Origin: Seinonella peptonophila
Lineage (GTDB): Bacteria > Bacillota > Bacilli > Thermoactinomycetales > Thermoactinomycetaceae
Assembly (NCBI RefSeq): GCF_900129355.1
Contig: NZ_FQVL01000015.1
Coordinates: 1 to 63,191, forward strand
Reading direction: 5' to 3'
DNA length: 63,191 nucleotides
Under the pieces are notes generated by a model that saw only the letters and a program-made list of their open reading frames with translations, searched no databases and had not been told where the DNA came from. A program made the position numbers and the translations under genes. Below are positions 26,386 to 37,218 of this stretch, one piece after another; position 1 is the first letter of the stretch; each line of letters starts with the position of its first letter.

Positions 26386-28578
26386 TTGAGTAAAATGCGT
26401 GTTTACGAATATGCAAAGCAGATGAATATGAGTAGTAAAGAAGTCCTGACAATTTTAGAACGGATGGATTTGAAAGTTAACAACCATATGAGTGTAATGG
26501 ATGAAGGAATGATGCTTAAGGTGCAACAATTTTTTAAAAATGTAAAAAGTGGCGAGGAAAACAAACAAAAAAGTCAATCAGTAGAGCAAAAGAAGGGTCA
26601 AACTTCAACAATGACAACAACAAGTGGTAAAAAGCAGAGCAATCAAAATCAAACATCGAATGACCGTAGCCAGCAAACACAAAAAGATCGTAACAAAAGA
26701 GGGAAATCGCAGTCGCGTAATAGTAATCGTCCTAATAATGCAGGTCGTTTTGGAGGTAAGAATCACCGTAGAAGAGGGGACCGCCGCCAGTCCGGTTTCG
26801 TAAAGGAGAAACAAGCGCCTGTATTACCAAAAGAAATTCAAGTTACAGGTCCGCTTACTGTCGGTGAGTTTGCCAAACAGTTGCGTAAAGAAGCATCTGA
26901 AGTGATTCGGAAATTAATTTCGTTTGGTACAATGGCGGCGATTAATCAAGAAATCGATGTGGATACAATGATTTTATTGGGAGAAGAGTTTGGAATCAGA
27001 GTTGTCTATAAAGAGATTGTTGATGAATCTAATTTTGAAGAATTAGAGGAACATGATGATCCAAATGATCTCGTTGAACGTCCACCTGTGGTCACGATTA
27101 TGGGACATGTTGATCATGGAAAGACCACATTGTTGGATACCATTCGAGAATCAAAGATAACATCAGGTGAGGCTGGCGGAATTACACAGCATATCGGTGC
27201 TTACCAAATTGAAAAAGATGGTCGGAAAATCACATTCCTCGATACACCTGGGCATGCTGCATTTACTACAATGCGCGCTCGTGGTGCTAAAGTAACGGAT
27301 ATCACAATTTTAGTAGTCGCAGCGGATGATGGTGTAATGCCACAGACGATTGAAGCGATTAACCACTCGAAAGCCGCAAATGTCCCAATAATTGTAGCCG
27401 TAAATAAAATGGATAAACCTGATGCTACTCCAGATCGTGTGATGCAACAGTTAACAGAATATGGAGTAGTACCAGAGGATTGGGGCGGAGAAAATATATT
27501 TGTGCCCATTTCAGCACTAAATGGAACAGGAATCGATGATCTATTAGAGATGGTTTTACTTCAAGCCGAAATATTAGAGCTAAAAGCGAACCCAGAAAAA
27601 CCTGCTCGTGGTGTTGTGATTGAAGCTGAGTTGGATAAAGGGAAAGGAACCATTGGAACAGTTCTTGTCCAATCTGGGACATTGCGAGTTGGAGATGCTA
27701 TTGTTGCAGGAAATCATTTTGGTAAAATTCGGGCGATGATCAATGATCGCGGCCGTCGAATTAAAGTGGCTTCACCATCTACTCCTGTGGGGATCTTAGG
27801 TCTTTCAGACGTACCAAATGCCGGTGATGCCTTTATGGTGTTTGAAGATGAGAAAAAGGCCCGTGCAATCGCTAGTCAAAGAGGATTGAAGGAGAAACAA
27901 GCAGCACAAGGTACACAGGCAAAAGTTACCTTAGATGATCTATTCAAGCAGATTCAAGAAGGTGAAATGAAAGAGTTAAATGTGATTATAAAAGCCGACG
28001 TACAAGGTTCTGCTGAAGCATTGCAAGGATCGCTAGAGAAAATTGATGTAGAAGGTGTTCGTGTAAAGATCATTCACTCGGGTGCAGGAGCAATCACAGA
28101 GTCAGATATTATTTTGGCCTCTGCTTCAAATGCAATCATAATTGGTTTTAATGTGCGACCTGAACCGAATGCTCGAGCTATGGCAGAACGTGAACAAGTT
28201 GATGTGCGTCTTCACCGAGTTATTTACAACGTGATTGAAGAAATCGAATCTGCAATGAAAGGATTGCTTGATCCTGAGTTTGAAGAGCGTGTCATTGGTT
28301 CGGTTGAAGTGCGGCAAATTTTTAAAGTTTCCCGTGTTGGAACCATCGGCGGCTGTTATGTTACTGAAGGGAAAATTGTTCGCAATGCGCATATTCGCTT
28401 AGTTCGGGATGGTATTGTCATTCATGAAGGGAAGTTAGATACGTTAAAACGTTTTAAAGATGACGCTAAAGAAGTAACCCAAGGTTATGAGTGCGGAATC
28501 ACATTGGAAAATTATCATGATATTAAAGAGGGAGATGTGATTGAAGCATACGTAATAGAAGAAGTGAAACGTACTTGA
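26386..28578 (+). CDS. infB: translation initiation factor IF-2
   Basis: GTPase that places initiator tRNA. N-terminal IF2_N motif [18 protein letters not shown], a low-complexity Gln/Asn/Ser/Arg-rich linker (about 60-140), a second IF2_N, then the GTPase domain with [20 protein letters not shown] and NKMDKPD. Domains II-IV complete the protein. TTG 26386 follows GGGGGTGA by 5 bases. 730 residues. Its stop is shared with the TTG start of ylxP. Confidence 0.98.
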   Translation: MSKMRVYEYAKQMNMSSKEVLTILERMDLKVNNHMSVMDEGMMLKVQQFFKNVKSGEENKQKSQSVEQKKGQTSTMTTTSGKKQSNQNQTSNDRSQQTQKDRNKRGKSQSRNSNRPNNAGRFGGKNHRRRGDRRQSGFVKEKQAPVLPKEIQVTGPLTVGEFAKQLRKEASEVIRKLISFGTMAAINQEIDVDTMILLGEEFGIRVVYKEIVDESNFEELEEHDDPNDLVERPPVVTIMGHVDHGKTTLLDTIRESKITSGEAGGITQHIGAYQIEKDGRKITFLDTPGHAAFTTMRARGAKVTDITILVVAADDGVMPQTIEAINHSKAANVPIIVAVNKMDKPDATPDRVMQQLTEYGVVPEDWGGENIFVPISALNGTGIDDLLEMVLLQAEILELKANPEKPARGVVIEAELDKGKGTIGTVLVQSGTLRVGDAIVAGNHFGKIRAMINDRGRRIKVASPSTPVGILGLSDVPNAGDAFMVFEDEKKARAIASQRGLKEKQAAQGTQAKVTLDDLFKQIQEGEMKELNVIIKADVQGSAEALQGSLEKIDVEGVRVKIIHSGAGAITESDIILASASNAIIIGFNVRPEPNARAMAEREQVDVRLHRVIYNVIEEIESAMKGLLDPEFEERVIGSVEVRQIFKVSRVGTIGGCYVTEGKIVRNAHIRLVRDGIVIHEGKLDTLKRFKDDAKEVTQGYECGITLENYHDIKEGDVIEAYVIEEVKRT

Positions 28579-28862
28579 GCTATCATGTAATCCTGCGAGA
28601 GTTCTCTTGCCGAGTGCATGGTGTGCATTCATTAAAAGAAAAACGTAGCTTAGTACAGAGTTTTAAGATGCGTGTGCGAAATCGGTGGAATCTTTCTATT
28701 GCTGAAGTGGATTATCAGGATCAGTGGCAAATGACGACTTTGGCTATTGTTGGGATTGGAAACAATAAGCAGAAAGTAGAACAAGAGCTAGATCGAGCTG
28801 CTCACTTGCTGGAGCAAGTTGCCCAATTAGAAATTATAAGCGACGAAATTACTCTCCTATGA
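28575..28862 (+). CDS. ylxP: YlxP (DUF503)
   Basis: 95 residues. The DUF503 signature [29 protein letters not shown] is present (given in part), followed by [17 protein letters not shown]. The TTG start overlaps the infB stop by four bases. Function not firmly known; always with infB and rbfA, suggesting a role in ribosome assembly or translation. Confidence 0.93.
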   Translation: MSYHVILREFSCRVHGVHSLKEKRSLVQSFKMRVRNRWNLSIAEVDYQDQWQMTTLAIVGIGNNKQKVEQELDRAAHLLEQVAQLEIISDEITLL

Positions 28863-28886
28863 GAGTCATCTAAGGAGGTGTCGGCT

Positions 28887-29243
28887 TTGGCCCGCATTCG
28901 AGTGAGCCGTGTCGGCGAACAAATCAAAAAGGAGTTATCGCAAGTTATCCAGAGGGAGATCAAAGACCCACGAATTGGATTTGTTACGGTGACTGGGGTT
29001 GAGATGAGTGGAGACCTACAAGTAGCAAAAGTTTTTATAAGTGTGATGGGGCAGGAAAATACGAAAGAAGAGTCTTTAGCCGCGCTAGAAAAAGCAAAAG
29101 GATATTTGCGTTCTGAAATTGGAAGAAGAATTCAGCTTCGTTATGTTCCTGAACTAACTTTTGTCATGGATTCCACGCTGGATCAGAGTGAACATATTGA
29201 ACGTTTGTTACATGATGTTCAAAAGGAGAACGATCATGAATGA
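28887..29243 (+). CDS. rbfA: ribosome-binding factor A
   Basis: 30S maturation factor with a KH-like fold. RIRVSRVGEQIKKELSQVI and DPRIGFVTVTGVEMSGDLQVAKVF are typical, as is RYVPELTFVMDSTLDQSEHI. TTG 28887 follows AAGGAGG by 8 bases; the GTG at 28878 lies inside the Shine-Dalgarno. 118 residues. Overlaps the next gene by ATGA. Confidence 0.95.
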   Translation: MARIRVSRVGEQIKKELSQVIQREIKDPRIGFVTVTGVEMSGDLQVAKVFISVMGQENTKEESLAALEKAKGYLRSEIGRRIQLRYVPELTFVMDSTLDQSEHIERLLHDVQKENDHE

Positions 29244-30211
29244 ATGATCGCATAGAAAAGTTAGAACAAGCAATTTTAGCGAAAAAGCATTGGTTGGTTG
29301 TTTCACATCTTAATCCAGACGGTGACGCATTGGGTTCTACATTAGCGGTCAAACACATTTTGGAACAGTGGAATATCGAACATACATGTTTAAATCTGTC
29401 CCAAATTCCTAATAAGTATCAGATTTTACCTGGTATTGATCAGATTTATCAACCAACAAACCTGGATGAGACGTTTGATGCAGTCATATTTGTAGATGCA
29501 GCAGATCGTGAACGAATTGGGATAGCATGCGAACAATGTATAAAAGAGGATGCTTTTATCATCAACATTGATCATCATGCAACAAATGATCAATATGGTA
29601 TGATCAATTGGGTTGAGACAGAGGCATCAGCAACAGCGGAGATTATTTATCAATGGGTAGAATATTCTAATAGAATCGATTGGAACTCTTTTCTAGCGAC
29701 ATCTGTTTATACAGGTATTTTAACTGATACGGGAGGATTTCGTTATTCAAATACCACTCCCGATGTGATGCGCTATGCATCAAACTTGTTAGAAAAAGGT
29801 GTTCAAGGTCATGAATTAGCGGATATTCTCCTAGAAACGACAACATTGCCTGCATTAGAGCTATTACAAAGAGCATTGACCCATTTGCAAGTGGATGGTT
29901 CCATTGCTTGGACTCAAATAGATCAACACGAGTTAAACGAGGCAAATGCTGTAGAATCCGATACTGCTGGCATTGTAAATTATGCACGTAACCTTGAAGG
30001 CGTAGATGTGGGTATCCTTTTTCGAGAAGTGGAACCTGATGTGATCAAAGTGAGCCTCCGATCAAGGTTGGAGACGGATGTAGCCTCGATTGCCAGTTAT
30101 TTTGGTGGTGGTGGACACACAAGGGCGGCTGGATGTACAATTAAAGGCAAACTACCGCAAGTGGTTGAGCGTGTGATTAAACATGTACAGAAGGAACAGG
30201 GGCGTGCTTAA
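29240..30211 (+). CDS. nrnA: bifunctional oligoribonuclease/pAp phosphatase (NrnA)
   Basis: DHH-DHHA1 phosphoesterase, 323 residues. HLNPDGDALGS and IFVDAADRERI are the first metal motifs, NIDHHATN is the DHH motif, and FGGGGHTRAAG is the C-terminal DHHA1 motif. NrnA degrades 2-5 nt RNAs and dephosphorylates pAp. It lies between rbfA and truB; in B. subtilis the homologue ytqI is elsewhere, while this order is common in other Firmicutes. The ATG overlaps the rbfA stop. Confidence 0.93.
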   Translation: MNDRIEKLEQAILAKKHWLVVSHLNPDGDALGSTLAVKHILEQWNIEHTCLNLSQIPNKYQILPGIDQIYQPTNLDETFDAVIFVDAADRERIGIACEQCIKEDAFIINIDHHATNDQYGMINWVETEASATAEIIYQWVEYSNRIDWNSFLATSVYTGILTDTGGFRYSNTTPDVMRYASNLLEKGVQGHELADILLETTTLPALELLQRALTHLQVDGSIAWTQIDQHELNEANAVESDTAGIVNYARNLEGVDVGILFREVEPDVIKVSLRSRLETDVASIASYFGGGGHTRAAGCTIKGKLPQVVERVIKHVQKEQGRA

Positions 30212-30213
30212 AG

Positions 30214-31113
30214 ATGTTTCATGGTATTCTGCCTGTATGGAAACCAAAAGGGTGTACTTCACACGATGTGGTAGGAAAGATTAGGCGATGGTTCGGACAA
30301 AAAAGGGTCGGTCATACAGGCACGCTTGATCCTGAGGTGGAGGGCGTGCTTCCGATCTGTTTAGGGCAAGCTACACGCCTAGTTGAATATATACAATCCC
30401 TTCCTAAAACTTATTACGGAACGATGAAGTTAGGAATTGCTACAGATACAGAAGATCAAACTGGACAAACCATTGCTCAACAAAAGGTTGAAGAGTTGGA
30501 TTATCAACAAGTTCTTAAAGTATTTGCCAAATTTACAGGAATCATTGAACAAATTCCCCCTATGTATTCAGCCATAAAGATCGATGGAAAGCCACTTTAT
30601 ACATTAGCTAGAGCTGGAAAGCAGATTCAACGAAAAGCAAGGAAAATTGAGCTTTATCAATTTGACTTACTAGATTTGCGTCGAGATGCTTATCCAGAAA
30701 TAGACTTTCGAGTAACTTGCTCCAAAGGAACTTATATTCGTACACTTTGTGTTGATGTGGGAAAATCTTTAGGTGTTCCTGCGCATATGAAAAGTTTGTT
30801 ACGAGAAAAAAGCGGTCCTTTTCATCTGAAAGATTGTTTAACTTTTGATGAGTTAGAGCAAACTGTCAAGACTGATCATTTAGATGAATACATTGTCCCA
30901 TTAGATGAAGTGCTGGGGAATCTACCCTGTATACTCATTCCAGAATCAGAGATGAAACACGTTTATGATGGATGGGAAATATTGATTGAAGATTATTCTG
31001 GCAAATCTCCACTTGTACGTGTATATTCAGAGACAGGTGAGTTTGCTGCTATTTATCGACTTGATGAATTTGGTATGGCACGAGCGGAAAAAGTCTTTCG
31101 GGATGTGAACTAG
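30214..31113 (+). CDS. truB: tRNA pseudouridine synthase B
   Basis: Makes pseudouridine 55 in tRNA. The N-terminal FHGILPVWKPKGCTSHDVV, the catalytic-aspartate motif GHTGTLDPEVEGVLP and PPMYSAIKIDGKPLY are diagnostic. 299 residues with a C-terminal PUA-like part. Two bases separate it from nrnA and two from ribF. Confidence 0.97.
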   Translation: MFHGILPVWKPKGCTSHDVVGKIRRWFGQKRVGHTGTLDPEVEGVLPICLGQATRLVEYIQSLPKTYYGTMKLGIATDTEDQTGQTIAQQKVEELDYQQVLKVFAKFTGIIEQIPPMYSAIKIDGKPLYTLARAGKQIQRKARKIELYQFDLLDLRRDAYPEIDFRVTCSKGTYIRTLCVDVGKSLGVPAHMKSLLREKSGPFHLKDCLTFDELEQTVKTDHLDEYIVPLDEVLGNLPCILIPESEMKHVYDGWEILIEDYSGKSPLVRVYSETGEFAAIYRLDEFGMARAEKVFRDVN

Positions 31114-31115
31114 AC

Positions 31116-32057
31116 ATGAAAACGATACATCTTACCTATCCTAATATTCATAAAGTTGATTCTTCTGTGATTGCTTTAGGATATTTTGATGGTGTACATC
31201 GCGGGCATCAAAAAGTGATTCAAACTGCAAAGAATTTAGCGAAAGAAAGGAAAGCTGCTTTGTCAGTGATGACTTTTCATCCTCATCCGAAAGTGGTGCT
31301 CGGTCAATTGAAGCATGTTCGTCATCTTACACCTCTCTCGGAAAAGGAACGTTTGTTTAAACAAATGGGCGTAGAGCAGCTTTTTATTGTGCAGTTCGAT
31401 GAATTATTTTCTCAGTTGACTCCACAGAAATTTGTTGAACGAGTGCTCAGTCCTTTGGCTGTAAAAGGTGTTGTGACAGGGTTTAACTTTCATTTTGGAA
31501 AAGGTGGACAGGGAAGCGGGGAAGATTTAGCGAGAATCGGAGCAAATATATTTGAAACAAAAATCGTTTCGCCTGTATTGGATGATCAGCTACCGATCAG
31601 CAGTACTCGAATCCGTGATGCTTTATCAATTGGCGATGTTACTAGCGCAATGCGTTTGTTAGGGCGTGCTTATGCTTTTCATGGTCGAGTCGTTCATGGT
31701 GATCAAAGAGGTCGTGTCATTGGTTTTCCAACTGCTAATATTGAACCGAGCGATGCTTACTGGATTCCTAGCCGAGGGGTCTATATAGTGAAAGTAAAGA
31801 ATGAACAAAGTCAATTTTATGGAATGATGAATATAGGCATTCGTCCTACTTTTGATCATCCTGAACCTCGTGAGGTTATTGAGGTTCATCTATTAGATTT
31901 TCAAGGTGATCTCTATGATCAACAATTAACTATCGAAGTTATTCATCATTTGCGGTCGGAGAGAAAATTTAGTTCAGTAGATCAATTGCTACAACAACTG
32001 AATATAGATCGAGAACAGACAGAGCAATGGATTTCTGTGCAGGCAAGTAAAGAATAG
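31116..32057 (+). CDS. ribF: bifunctional riboflavin kinase/FMN adenylyltransferase
   Basis: Makes FMN and FAD. The N-terminal nucleotidyltransferase domain has ALGYFDGVHRGHQKVI and the ISSTRIRDAL motif; the C-terminal riboflavin kinase domain has GRVVHGDQRGRVIGFPTANIEP and GMMNIGIRPTF. 313 residues. Last gene of the nusA-infB operon; rpsO has its own promoter. Confidence 0.97.
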   Translation: MKTIHLTYPNIHKVDSSVIALGYFDGVHRGHQKVIQTAKNLAKERKAALSVMTFHPHPKVVLGQLKHVRHLTPLSEKERLFKQMGVEQLFIVQFDELFSQLTPQKFVERVLSPLAVKGVVTGFNFHFGKGGQGSGEDLARIGANIFETKIVSPVLDDQLPISSTRIRDALSIGDVTSAMRLLGRAYAFHGRVVHGDQRGRVIGFPTANIEPSDAYWIPSRGVYIVKVKNEQSQFYGMMNIGIRPTFDHPEPREVIEVHLLDFQGDLYDQQLTIEVIHHLRSERKFSSVDQLLQQLNIDREQTEQWISVQASKE

Positions 32058-32114
32058 ATAGCATATTTTTATTCCAATCACTGGTTTGCTTTCCAAAATA
32101 TCAGTTTGCCTCGC

Positions 32115-32144
32115 TTTACACTTTCTCTTTAGGTATGCTATACT
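32115..32144 (+). promoter_or_regulatory. rpsO promoter
   Basis: TTTACA (32115-32120), 18 bases, TATACT (32139-32144), with an extended TG. About 85 bases of leader follow before rpsO. Confidence 0.7.
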
Positions 32145-32149
32145 TTTTT

Positions 32150-32235
32150 CGTATTGGTCAAAACCTGGTCGCGGATGTACGAGTACCTCAACGTAAATCT
32201 GGGATCAAGGGGTTTTTAGATGAGGAGGTGAAGGG
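32150..32235 (+). promoter_or_regulatory. rpsO leader region
   Basis: An 85-base 5' leader containing ACCTGGTCGCGGATG and ending in GAGGAGGTGAAGGG, which is a strong ribosome binding site. S15 leaders are often autoregulated. I did not find a clear pseudoknot or three-way junction by eye. Confidence 0.3.
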
Positions 32236-32505
32236 ATGAGTTTATCCCTGGAGAAAAAACGTGAAATCATTGCTGAATATAAGACGCATGATTCAGATAC
32301 AGGGTCGCCAGAAGTACAAGTTGCTATTTTGACGTATCGCATCAACGAATTAAATCAACATTTACGTGAGCATGATAAAGATCATCATTCTCGCCGTGGA
32401 TTGCTTAAAATGGTTGGACATCGCCGTAACTTGTTGAATTATTTGAAGAAGCTAGATGTCACTCGCTATCGTACTCTGATTAAAAGGCTTGGATTGCGCA
32501 GATAG
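32236..32505 (+). CDS. rpsO: 30S ribosomal protein S15
   Basis: 89 residues, full length. Contains [16 protein letters not shown]-like sequence ([19 protein letters not shown]), [19 protein letters not shown] and [13 protein letters not shown]. Binds the central domain of 16S rRNA. Single gene with its own terminator. Confidence 0.99.
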   Translation: MSLSLEKKREIIAEYKTHDSDTGSPEVQVAILTYRINELNQHLREHDKDHHSRRGLLKMVGHRRNLLNYLKKLDVTRYRTLIKRLGLRR

Positions 32506-32521
32506 AAGCGGGCATTGTCCC

Positions 32522-32548
32522 AAAAGCGGGCTAATCCCCGCTTTTTTC
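32522..32548 (+). terminator. rpsO terminator
   Basis: AAAAGCGGG / CCCGCTTTT stem with a 6-base loop and trailing T's. Confidence 0.9.
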
Positions 32549-32640
32549 CTTATGGAAATTTAGTAGAAGGAACATACTGTTAATGCGCAGAAGTATGGAT
32601 TGTGCGCCTGTCTGTTTTTTAGAAAGGAAGTGATTCATAA

Positions 32641-34758
32641 ATGGAACCTACAGTTTTTACAACACAGTTTGCAGGGCGCCAACTTTCAGTAGAGGTAGGG
32701 AAGTTTGCTGGTTTGGCAAATGGATCTGTGATGGTTCGCTACGGTGAGTCAGTGGTATTGGCAACTGCCACAGCATCGCAGGAGCCAAAGGACACCGACT
32801 TTTTTCCGCTAACAGTTAACTATGAAGAACGGCTGTACGCAGTGGGAAAGATACCAGGTGGTTTTATTAAACGTGAAGGGCGTCCTAGTGAAAAAGCTAT
32901 TTTGGCTAGTCGATTGATTGATCGCCCCATTAGACCTCTTTTTCCAGACGGATTTCGAAATGAGGTGCAGGTTGTAACAACAGTGATGTCAGTTGATCAA
33001 GATTGTTCAACTGAGATTACAGCAATGGTGGGGGCATCTGTCGCGTTGACGATTTCGGATATTCCTTTTTCTGGACCGATCGCTGGTGTGATTATCGGGC
33101 GGATCGATGGTCAATTAGTCGTAAATCCAACCGTTGAAGAGATGGAAAAGTCTGATCTCCATTTAGTCGTAGCAGGTACATACGAGGGGATCAATATGGT
33201 AGAAGCTGGTTCTGATGAAGTAGCTGAAGAAGAGATTCTTGAAGCTATCTTGTTTGGGCATGAACAGATTAAAAAACTTGTTCAATTCCAAGAAGAAATC
33301 CAGCAAAAGGTTGGCAAAGAGAAAATGGTACCAGCTCTTTATCAATTTGAAAAAACTTTGGAAGATGAAGTACGTAATCAAGCTACAAAATCATTGACAG
33401 CGGCAGTTCAAGTTGTTGAGAAGCTAGCTCGCCAAGCTGCAATCGACCAGGTGAAAGAGGATATTTTAGCAAAATATCAAGAAAGATTTGGCGATCATTT
33501 TGATGATAAAGAAAAGGAATTGAATGCGATCCTTGACCAGATTGTCAAAGAAGAAGTTCGACGGCTGATTGTAGAGGAGTCCAAACGTCCAGATGGACGA
33601 ACCCCTGAAGAGATTCGTCCACTATCGAGCGAGATTGAGATATTACCTCGTACACATGGATCAGGACTATTTCGACGTGGACAAACACAGGTACTTAGTG
33701 TGTGTACACTTGGTGCATTAGGTGATGTGCAAATTTTGGATGGGTTAGATTTGGAAGAATCTAAGCGTTTCATGCACCACTATAATTTCCCGCCTTTTAG
33801 TGTTGGTGATACACGTCCAATCCGTGCACCAGGTCGTCGGGAAATTGGTCATGGAGCCTTGGGTGAGCGAGCATTAGAAGCTGTTATCCCTTCAGAAGAT
33901 GAATTTCCATATACAATTCGCTTGGTATCTGAGGTACTAGAATCAAACGGTTCCTCTTCTCAGGCTAGCATCTGTGCTTCAACACTTGCACTCATGCATG
34001 CTGGCGTTCCGATCAAGGCACCAGTTGCTGGGATTGCCATGGGCTTAGTGAAAGAGTCGGATCAAGTAGTCATTTTAACCGATATCCAGGGTATGGAAGA
34101 CCACTTGGGAGATATGGATTTTAAAGTTGCTGGTACTGAAAAGGGTGTAACAGCTCTGCAAATGGATATTAAAATTTCAGACATTGATCGTTCAATTTTA
34201 GAACGAGCATTAAAGCAAGCTAGAGTAGGTAGAATGGAAATTTTGGAAAATATGCGAAGCTGTATTTCAGAACCTCGGACCGTGCTATCTCCATACGCCC
34301 CTAAAATTCTCACTTTAAGAATTCATCCTGATAAGATACGTGATGTAATTGGTCCTAGTGGGCGTGTAATTAATAAAATCATCGAAGAGACTGGTGTGAA
34401 AATCGATATAGAACAAGATGGCCGAATCTATATCGCATCTCCTGATTCTCAGAAAAACCAACAAGCTAAAGAGATTATTGAAGACTTAGTTCGTGAAGTA
34501 GTCGTAGGTGATATTTATCTGGGAACTGTGAAGCGGATTGAGAAATATGGAGCATTTATTGAACTGTTCCCTGGAAAAGAAGGGCTTTGCCATATCTCAC
34601 AGCTAGATACTCAACGTGTAGCCAAGGTACAAGATGTAGTTAAAGTTGGTGATTCGATCACAGTCAAAGTGACAGAGATTGATGATCAAGGTCGCATTAA
34701 TCTCTCACGTAAAGTTCTTCTGAAAAAAGAAGAATCTAAGAAGCCATCAAAGTCATAG
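32641..34758 (+). CDS. pnp: polynucleotide phosphorylase
   Basis: Phosphorolytic 3'-to-5' exoribonuclease and RNA degradosome component. Two RNase PH domains (residues about 10-230 and 310-540) with [21 protein letters not shown] and [12 protein letters not shown], an alpha-helical linker, then KH ([17 protein letters not shown]) and S1 ([19 protein letters not shown]) domains. 705 residues. Strong AGAAAGGAAGTG ribosome binding site. Confidence 0.98.
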   Translation: MEPTVFTTQFAGRQLSVEVGKFAGLANGSVMVRYGESVVLATATASQEPKDTDFFPLTVNYEERLYAVGKIPGGFIKREGRPSEKAILASRLIDRPIRPLFPDGFRNEVQVVTTVMSVDQDCSTEITAMVGASVALTISDIPFSGPIAGVIIGRIDGQLVVNPTVEEMEKSDLHLVVAGTYEGINMVEAGSDEVAEEEILEAILFGHEQIKKLVQFQEEIQQKVGKEKMVPALYQFEKTLEDEVRNQATKSLTAAVQVVEKLARQAAIDQVKEDILAKYQERFGDHFDDKEKELNAILDQIVKEEVRRLIVEESKRPDGRTPEEIRPLSSEIEILPRTHGSGLFRRGQTQVLSVCTLGALGDVQILDGLDLEESKRFMHHYNFPPFSVGDTRPIRAPGRREIGHGALGERALEAVIPSEDEFPYTIRLVSEVLESNGSSSQASICASTLALMHAGVPIKAPVAGIAMGLVKESDQVVILTDIQGMEDHLGDMDFKVAGTEKGVTALQMDIKISDIDRSILERALKQARVGRMEILENMRSCISEPRTVLSPYAPKILTLRIHPDKIRDVIGPSGRVINKIIEETGVKIDIEQDGRIYIASPDSQKNQQAKEIIEDLVREVVVGDIYLGTVKRIEKYGAFIELFPGKEGLCHISQLDTQRVAKVQDVVKVGDSITVKVTEIDDQGRINLSRKVLLKKEESKKPSKS

Positions 34759-34774
34759 CATAAGATGATCCGGC

Positions 34775-34806
34775 AAAGAGTCAGAGCGATCTGTCTCTTT
34801 TTTCAT
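34775..34806 (+). terminator. pnp terminator
   Basis: AAAGAG-T-CAGA pairs with TCTG-T-CTCTTT around GCGA, followed by TTTTTT. Confidence 0.85.
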
Positions 34807-34874
34807 TTTTCAGGTCATACCGTTTTACCATAAGTCATAGATTGATAGAAAAATGGTTTCGGTGGAGGAACGGT

Positions 34875-35840
34875 ATGATGAATTTCTTATTAAGAATATT
34901 CGGACTGGGGTTGACGGTAGTATTTGTTTTTTATATTGCTGAATCAGATACGATTAATGATTATATAACGTATGTAAAAGCAGGAAAAGTAGAATCCGTA
35001 TTTTGGCAGGATCAGGGTGATAAAGATTTAAGAGCAGCTATTCATGCAGGAGCGAAAAAAAAGAATCGACCAGCAATTGATGCTAGAATCGATCCGGTAT
35101 GGAAACTAATCCCTGGATATAATGGGATTCAAGTTGATGAAAATAAAACATTCCAAAAAACATGGCGAAAAAATAATCACAAGAAAATAGAATGGGTATA
35201 TCGTGAAATAAAGCCAAAAATCACGATCAACCATTTTCAGCAAGTTCCGATATATCGAGGCAATGAACAAAAACGCTCTGTCGCTTTGATGATTAACGTA
35301 GCATGGGGAACAGAATTTTTACCTCAGATGTTGGAAATTTTAGAAAAGGAGCATGTAAAAGCCACCTTTTTCTTAGATGGTTCTTGGCTATCAAAGCATC
35401 AAGCAGACGCAAAGAAAATCTTACAAGCTGGACATGAGTTGGGAAATCATGCGTATTCTCATCCCCTTATGAGCCAAATATCTGAAGCTAGAATGGAAAC
35501 AGAAATCGCCAAAACAGAAAAATTACTTGGTCAATGTTGTAAACAAAGAAGTCGATGGTTTGCCCCACCAGCAGGTGATTTTAATCAAACTGTGGTTGAT
35601 GTAGCTGAAAGTCATCAGATGAAGACAGTTTTATGGACAGTTGACACAGTAGATTGGCGTAGAAGTACCTCAGTATCCGATATGACGAGGAAAATTGATG
35701 AAAAAGTGAGTAATGGAAGTCTGATTTTAACTCATCCGACAAATCGAACTGTAGAAGCTTTTCCAAAGTTGATTCAAATAATAAAGAAAAAAGGTTTGAA
35801 ATTGGAGCGTGTTAGTGATGTTCTCTCTTCAAATAGGTAG
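34875..35840 (+). CDS. ylxY: YlxY-type polysaccharide deacetylase, degenerate active site
   Basis: Membrane-anchored (residues about 4-22) NodB-fold protein of 321 residues at the ylxY position between pnp and the M16 peptidase. Motif 2 HAYSHP is intact, and FAPPAGDFN and TVDTVDWRRS resemble motifs 3 and 4. Motif 1, normally TFDDG, reads MINVAWG and lacks both aspartates. The same change is known from B. subtilis YlxY, so activity is doubtful or altered. ATG 34875 lies after GGTGGAGGAA; ATG 34878 is equally possible. Confidence 0.9.
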   Translation: MMNFLLRIFGLGLTVVFVFYIAESDTINDYITYVKAGKVESVFWQDQGDKDLRAAIHAGAKKKNRPAIDARIDPVWKLIPGYNGIQVDENKTFQKTWRKNNHKKIEWVYREIKPKITINHFQQVPIYRGNEQKRSVALMINVAWGTEFLPQMLEILEKEHVKATFFLDGSWLSKHQADAKKILQAGHELGNHAYSHPLMSQISEARMETEIAKTEKLLGQCCKQRSRWFAPPAGDFNQTVVDVAESHQMKTVLWTVDTVDWRRSTSVSDMTRKIDEKVSNGSLILTHPTNRTVEAFPKLIQIIKKKGLKLERVSDVLSSNR

Positions 35841-35937
35841 ATAAGGGCTGGAAAAAAGAGAAAAAAAATGATATTTTGGATTGAGCGTCAGGTGAGATCG
35901 TTAAACCTGAATGAGCATAAGAAAATGGAGGATCTCA

Positions 35938-37218
35938 GTGGTTGCTAAACATATATTAAGAAACGGTTTGCGTGTCGTTTCGGAATCAATTCCCCATGTT
36001 CGATCAGTTGCTTTGGGGATCTGGATTCATACTGGATCAGAAAATGAAACAGAAGGAAATAATGGTATTTCTCATTTTTTAGAACACATGTTATTTAAAG
36101 GAACGGAAAAAAGAAATGCGCGTCAACTTGCAGAAGCTTTTGATGAAATTGGTGGTCAAGTGAATGCATTTACATCAAAAGAGTTAACCTGCTTTTATGC
36201 AAAAGTTTTAGATCAGCATTTTTCCATAGCATTAGATATATTAACAGATATGTTTTTGCATTCTCAGCTATTAGCTGAAGAAGTTGAGCGGGAGAAAAAG
36301 GTGATCACTGAGGAGATTCGTATGGTAGAAGATACTCCTGATGATCAAATACATGACCTTTTGGCAAAGGCTTCTTATGGAAGCCATTCACTTGCTTATC
36401 CGATTCTTGGCTCAGTTGAGAATGTAAATCGCTTTTCGCGGGACGATTTAATGTTTTATCAACAGCAATTTTATCAACCAAAACGGGTGGTTGTAGCAGT
36501 AGCTGGAAATCTAGCAGATGATTATTTAGAGCAGATTGAGCAGGCTTTTCAGTCATTTAAGGAGCCTGATCTTTCACCATTACACGCAGCTTCCCGACCT
36601 ATTTTTACACCTTCCGTTTATCATAAGAAGAAAGAGATTGAACAGACTCATATTTGCCTTGGTCTACCTGGTCTTGCCCTAGACGATGCACGAATCTATC
36701 ATATGATTCTTCTCAATAATATCTTAGGTGGCAATATGAGTTCACGTCTCTTTCAGTTAATTCGTGAAGAGAAAGGGTTAGCCTACTCAGTTTTTTCTTT
36801 CCATTCTGCCCACCGCCAAACGGGTTTATTTACTCTTTATGCCGGTACAGCACATGGACAGGAAGATGAAGTGATTCAATGTATTTATCAGATTTTTGAA
36901 CAGTTAGTTGCAAAAGGTTTTTCATCATCTGAGTTATGGAAAGCAAAAGAGCAGTTAAAGGCTAACCTAATGATGGGTTTAGAAAGCACACATAACCGGA
37001 TGAGTCGCCTTGGGCGAAATGAAATATTATTGAATCGTCATTTAGAACTGGATGAAGTAGTTCAGATGGTGGAAGAGATATCGCTAGAAGAGCTAAATCA
37101 GTTAGCCAAAGAAGTGGTCACGGCACCAGCCTCATTGGCCATTGTTTCTCCAAGTGGGAAGGTACCAAAATCGTTTAGGAGAGATAGCATTGATACAAGT
37201 TTCGATCATTCAATTTGA
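35938..37218 (+). CDS. ymxG: M16-family zinc peptidase YmxG
   Basis: Processing-peptidase-like M16 metalloprotease (MlpA/YmxG), 426 residues. The inverted zinc motif HFLEHMLFKG is present, with the downstream glutamate in EEIRMVEDTPDDQ. C-terminal half has GLAYSVFSFHS. GTG 35938 follows GGAGG by 6 bases and gives the family start MVAKHILRNGLRVV. Overlaps dut by 29 bases. Confidence 0.95.
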   Translation: MVAKHILRNGLRVVSESIPHVRSVALGIWIHTGSENETEGNNGISHFLEHMLFKGTEKRNARQLAEAFDEIGGQVNAFTSKELTCFYAKVLDQHFSIALDILTDMFLHSQLLAEEVEREKKVITEEIRMVEDTPDDQIHDLLAKASYGSHSLAYPILGSVENVNRFSRDDLMFYQQQFYQPKRVVVAVAGNLADDYLEQIEQAFQSFKEPDLSPLHAASRPIFTPSVYHKKKEIEQTHICLGLPGLALDDARIYHMILLNNILGGNMSSRLFQLIREEKGLAYSVFSFHSAHRQTGLFTLYAGTAHGQEDEVIQCIYQIFEQLVAKGFSSSELWKAKEQLKANLMMGLESTHNRMSRLGRNEILLNRHLELDEVVQMVEEISLEELNQLAKEVVTAPASLAIVSPSGKVPKSFRRDSIDTSFDHSI

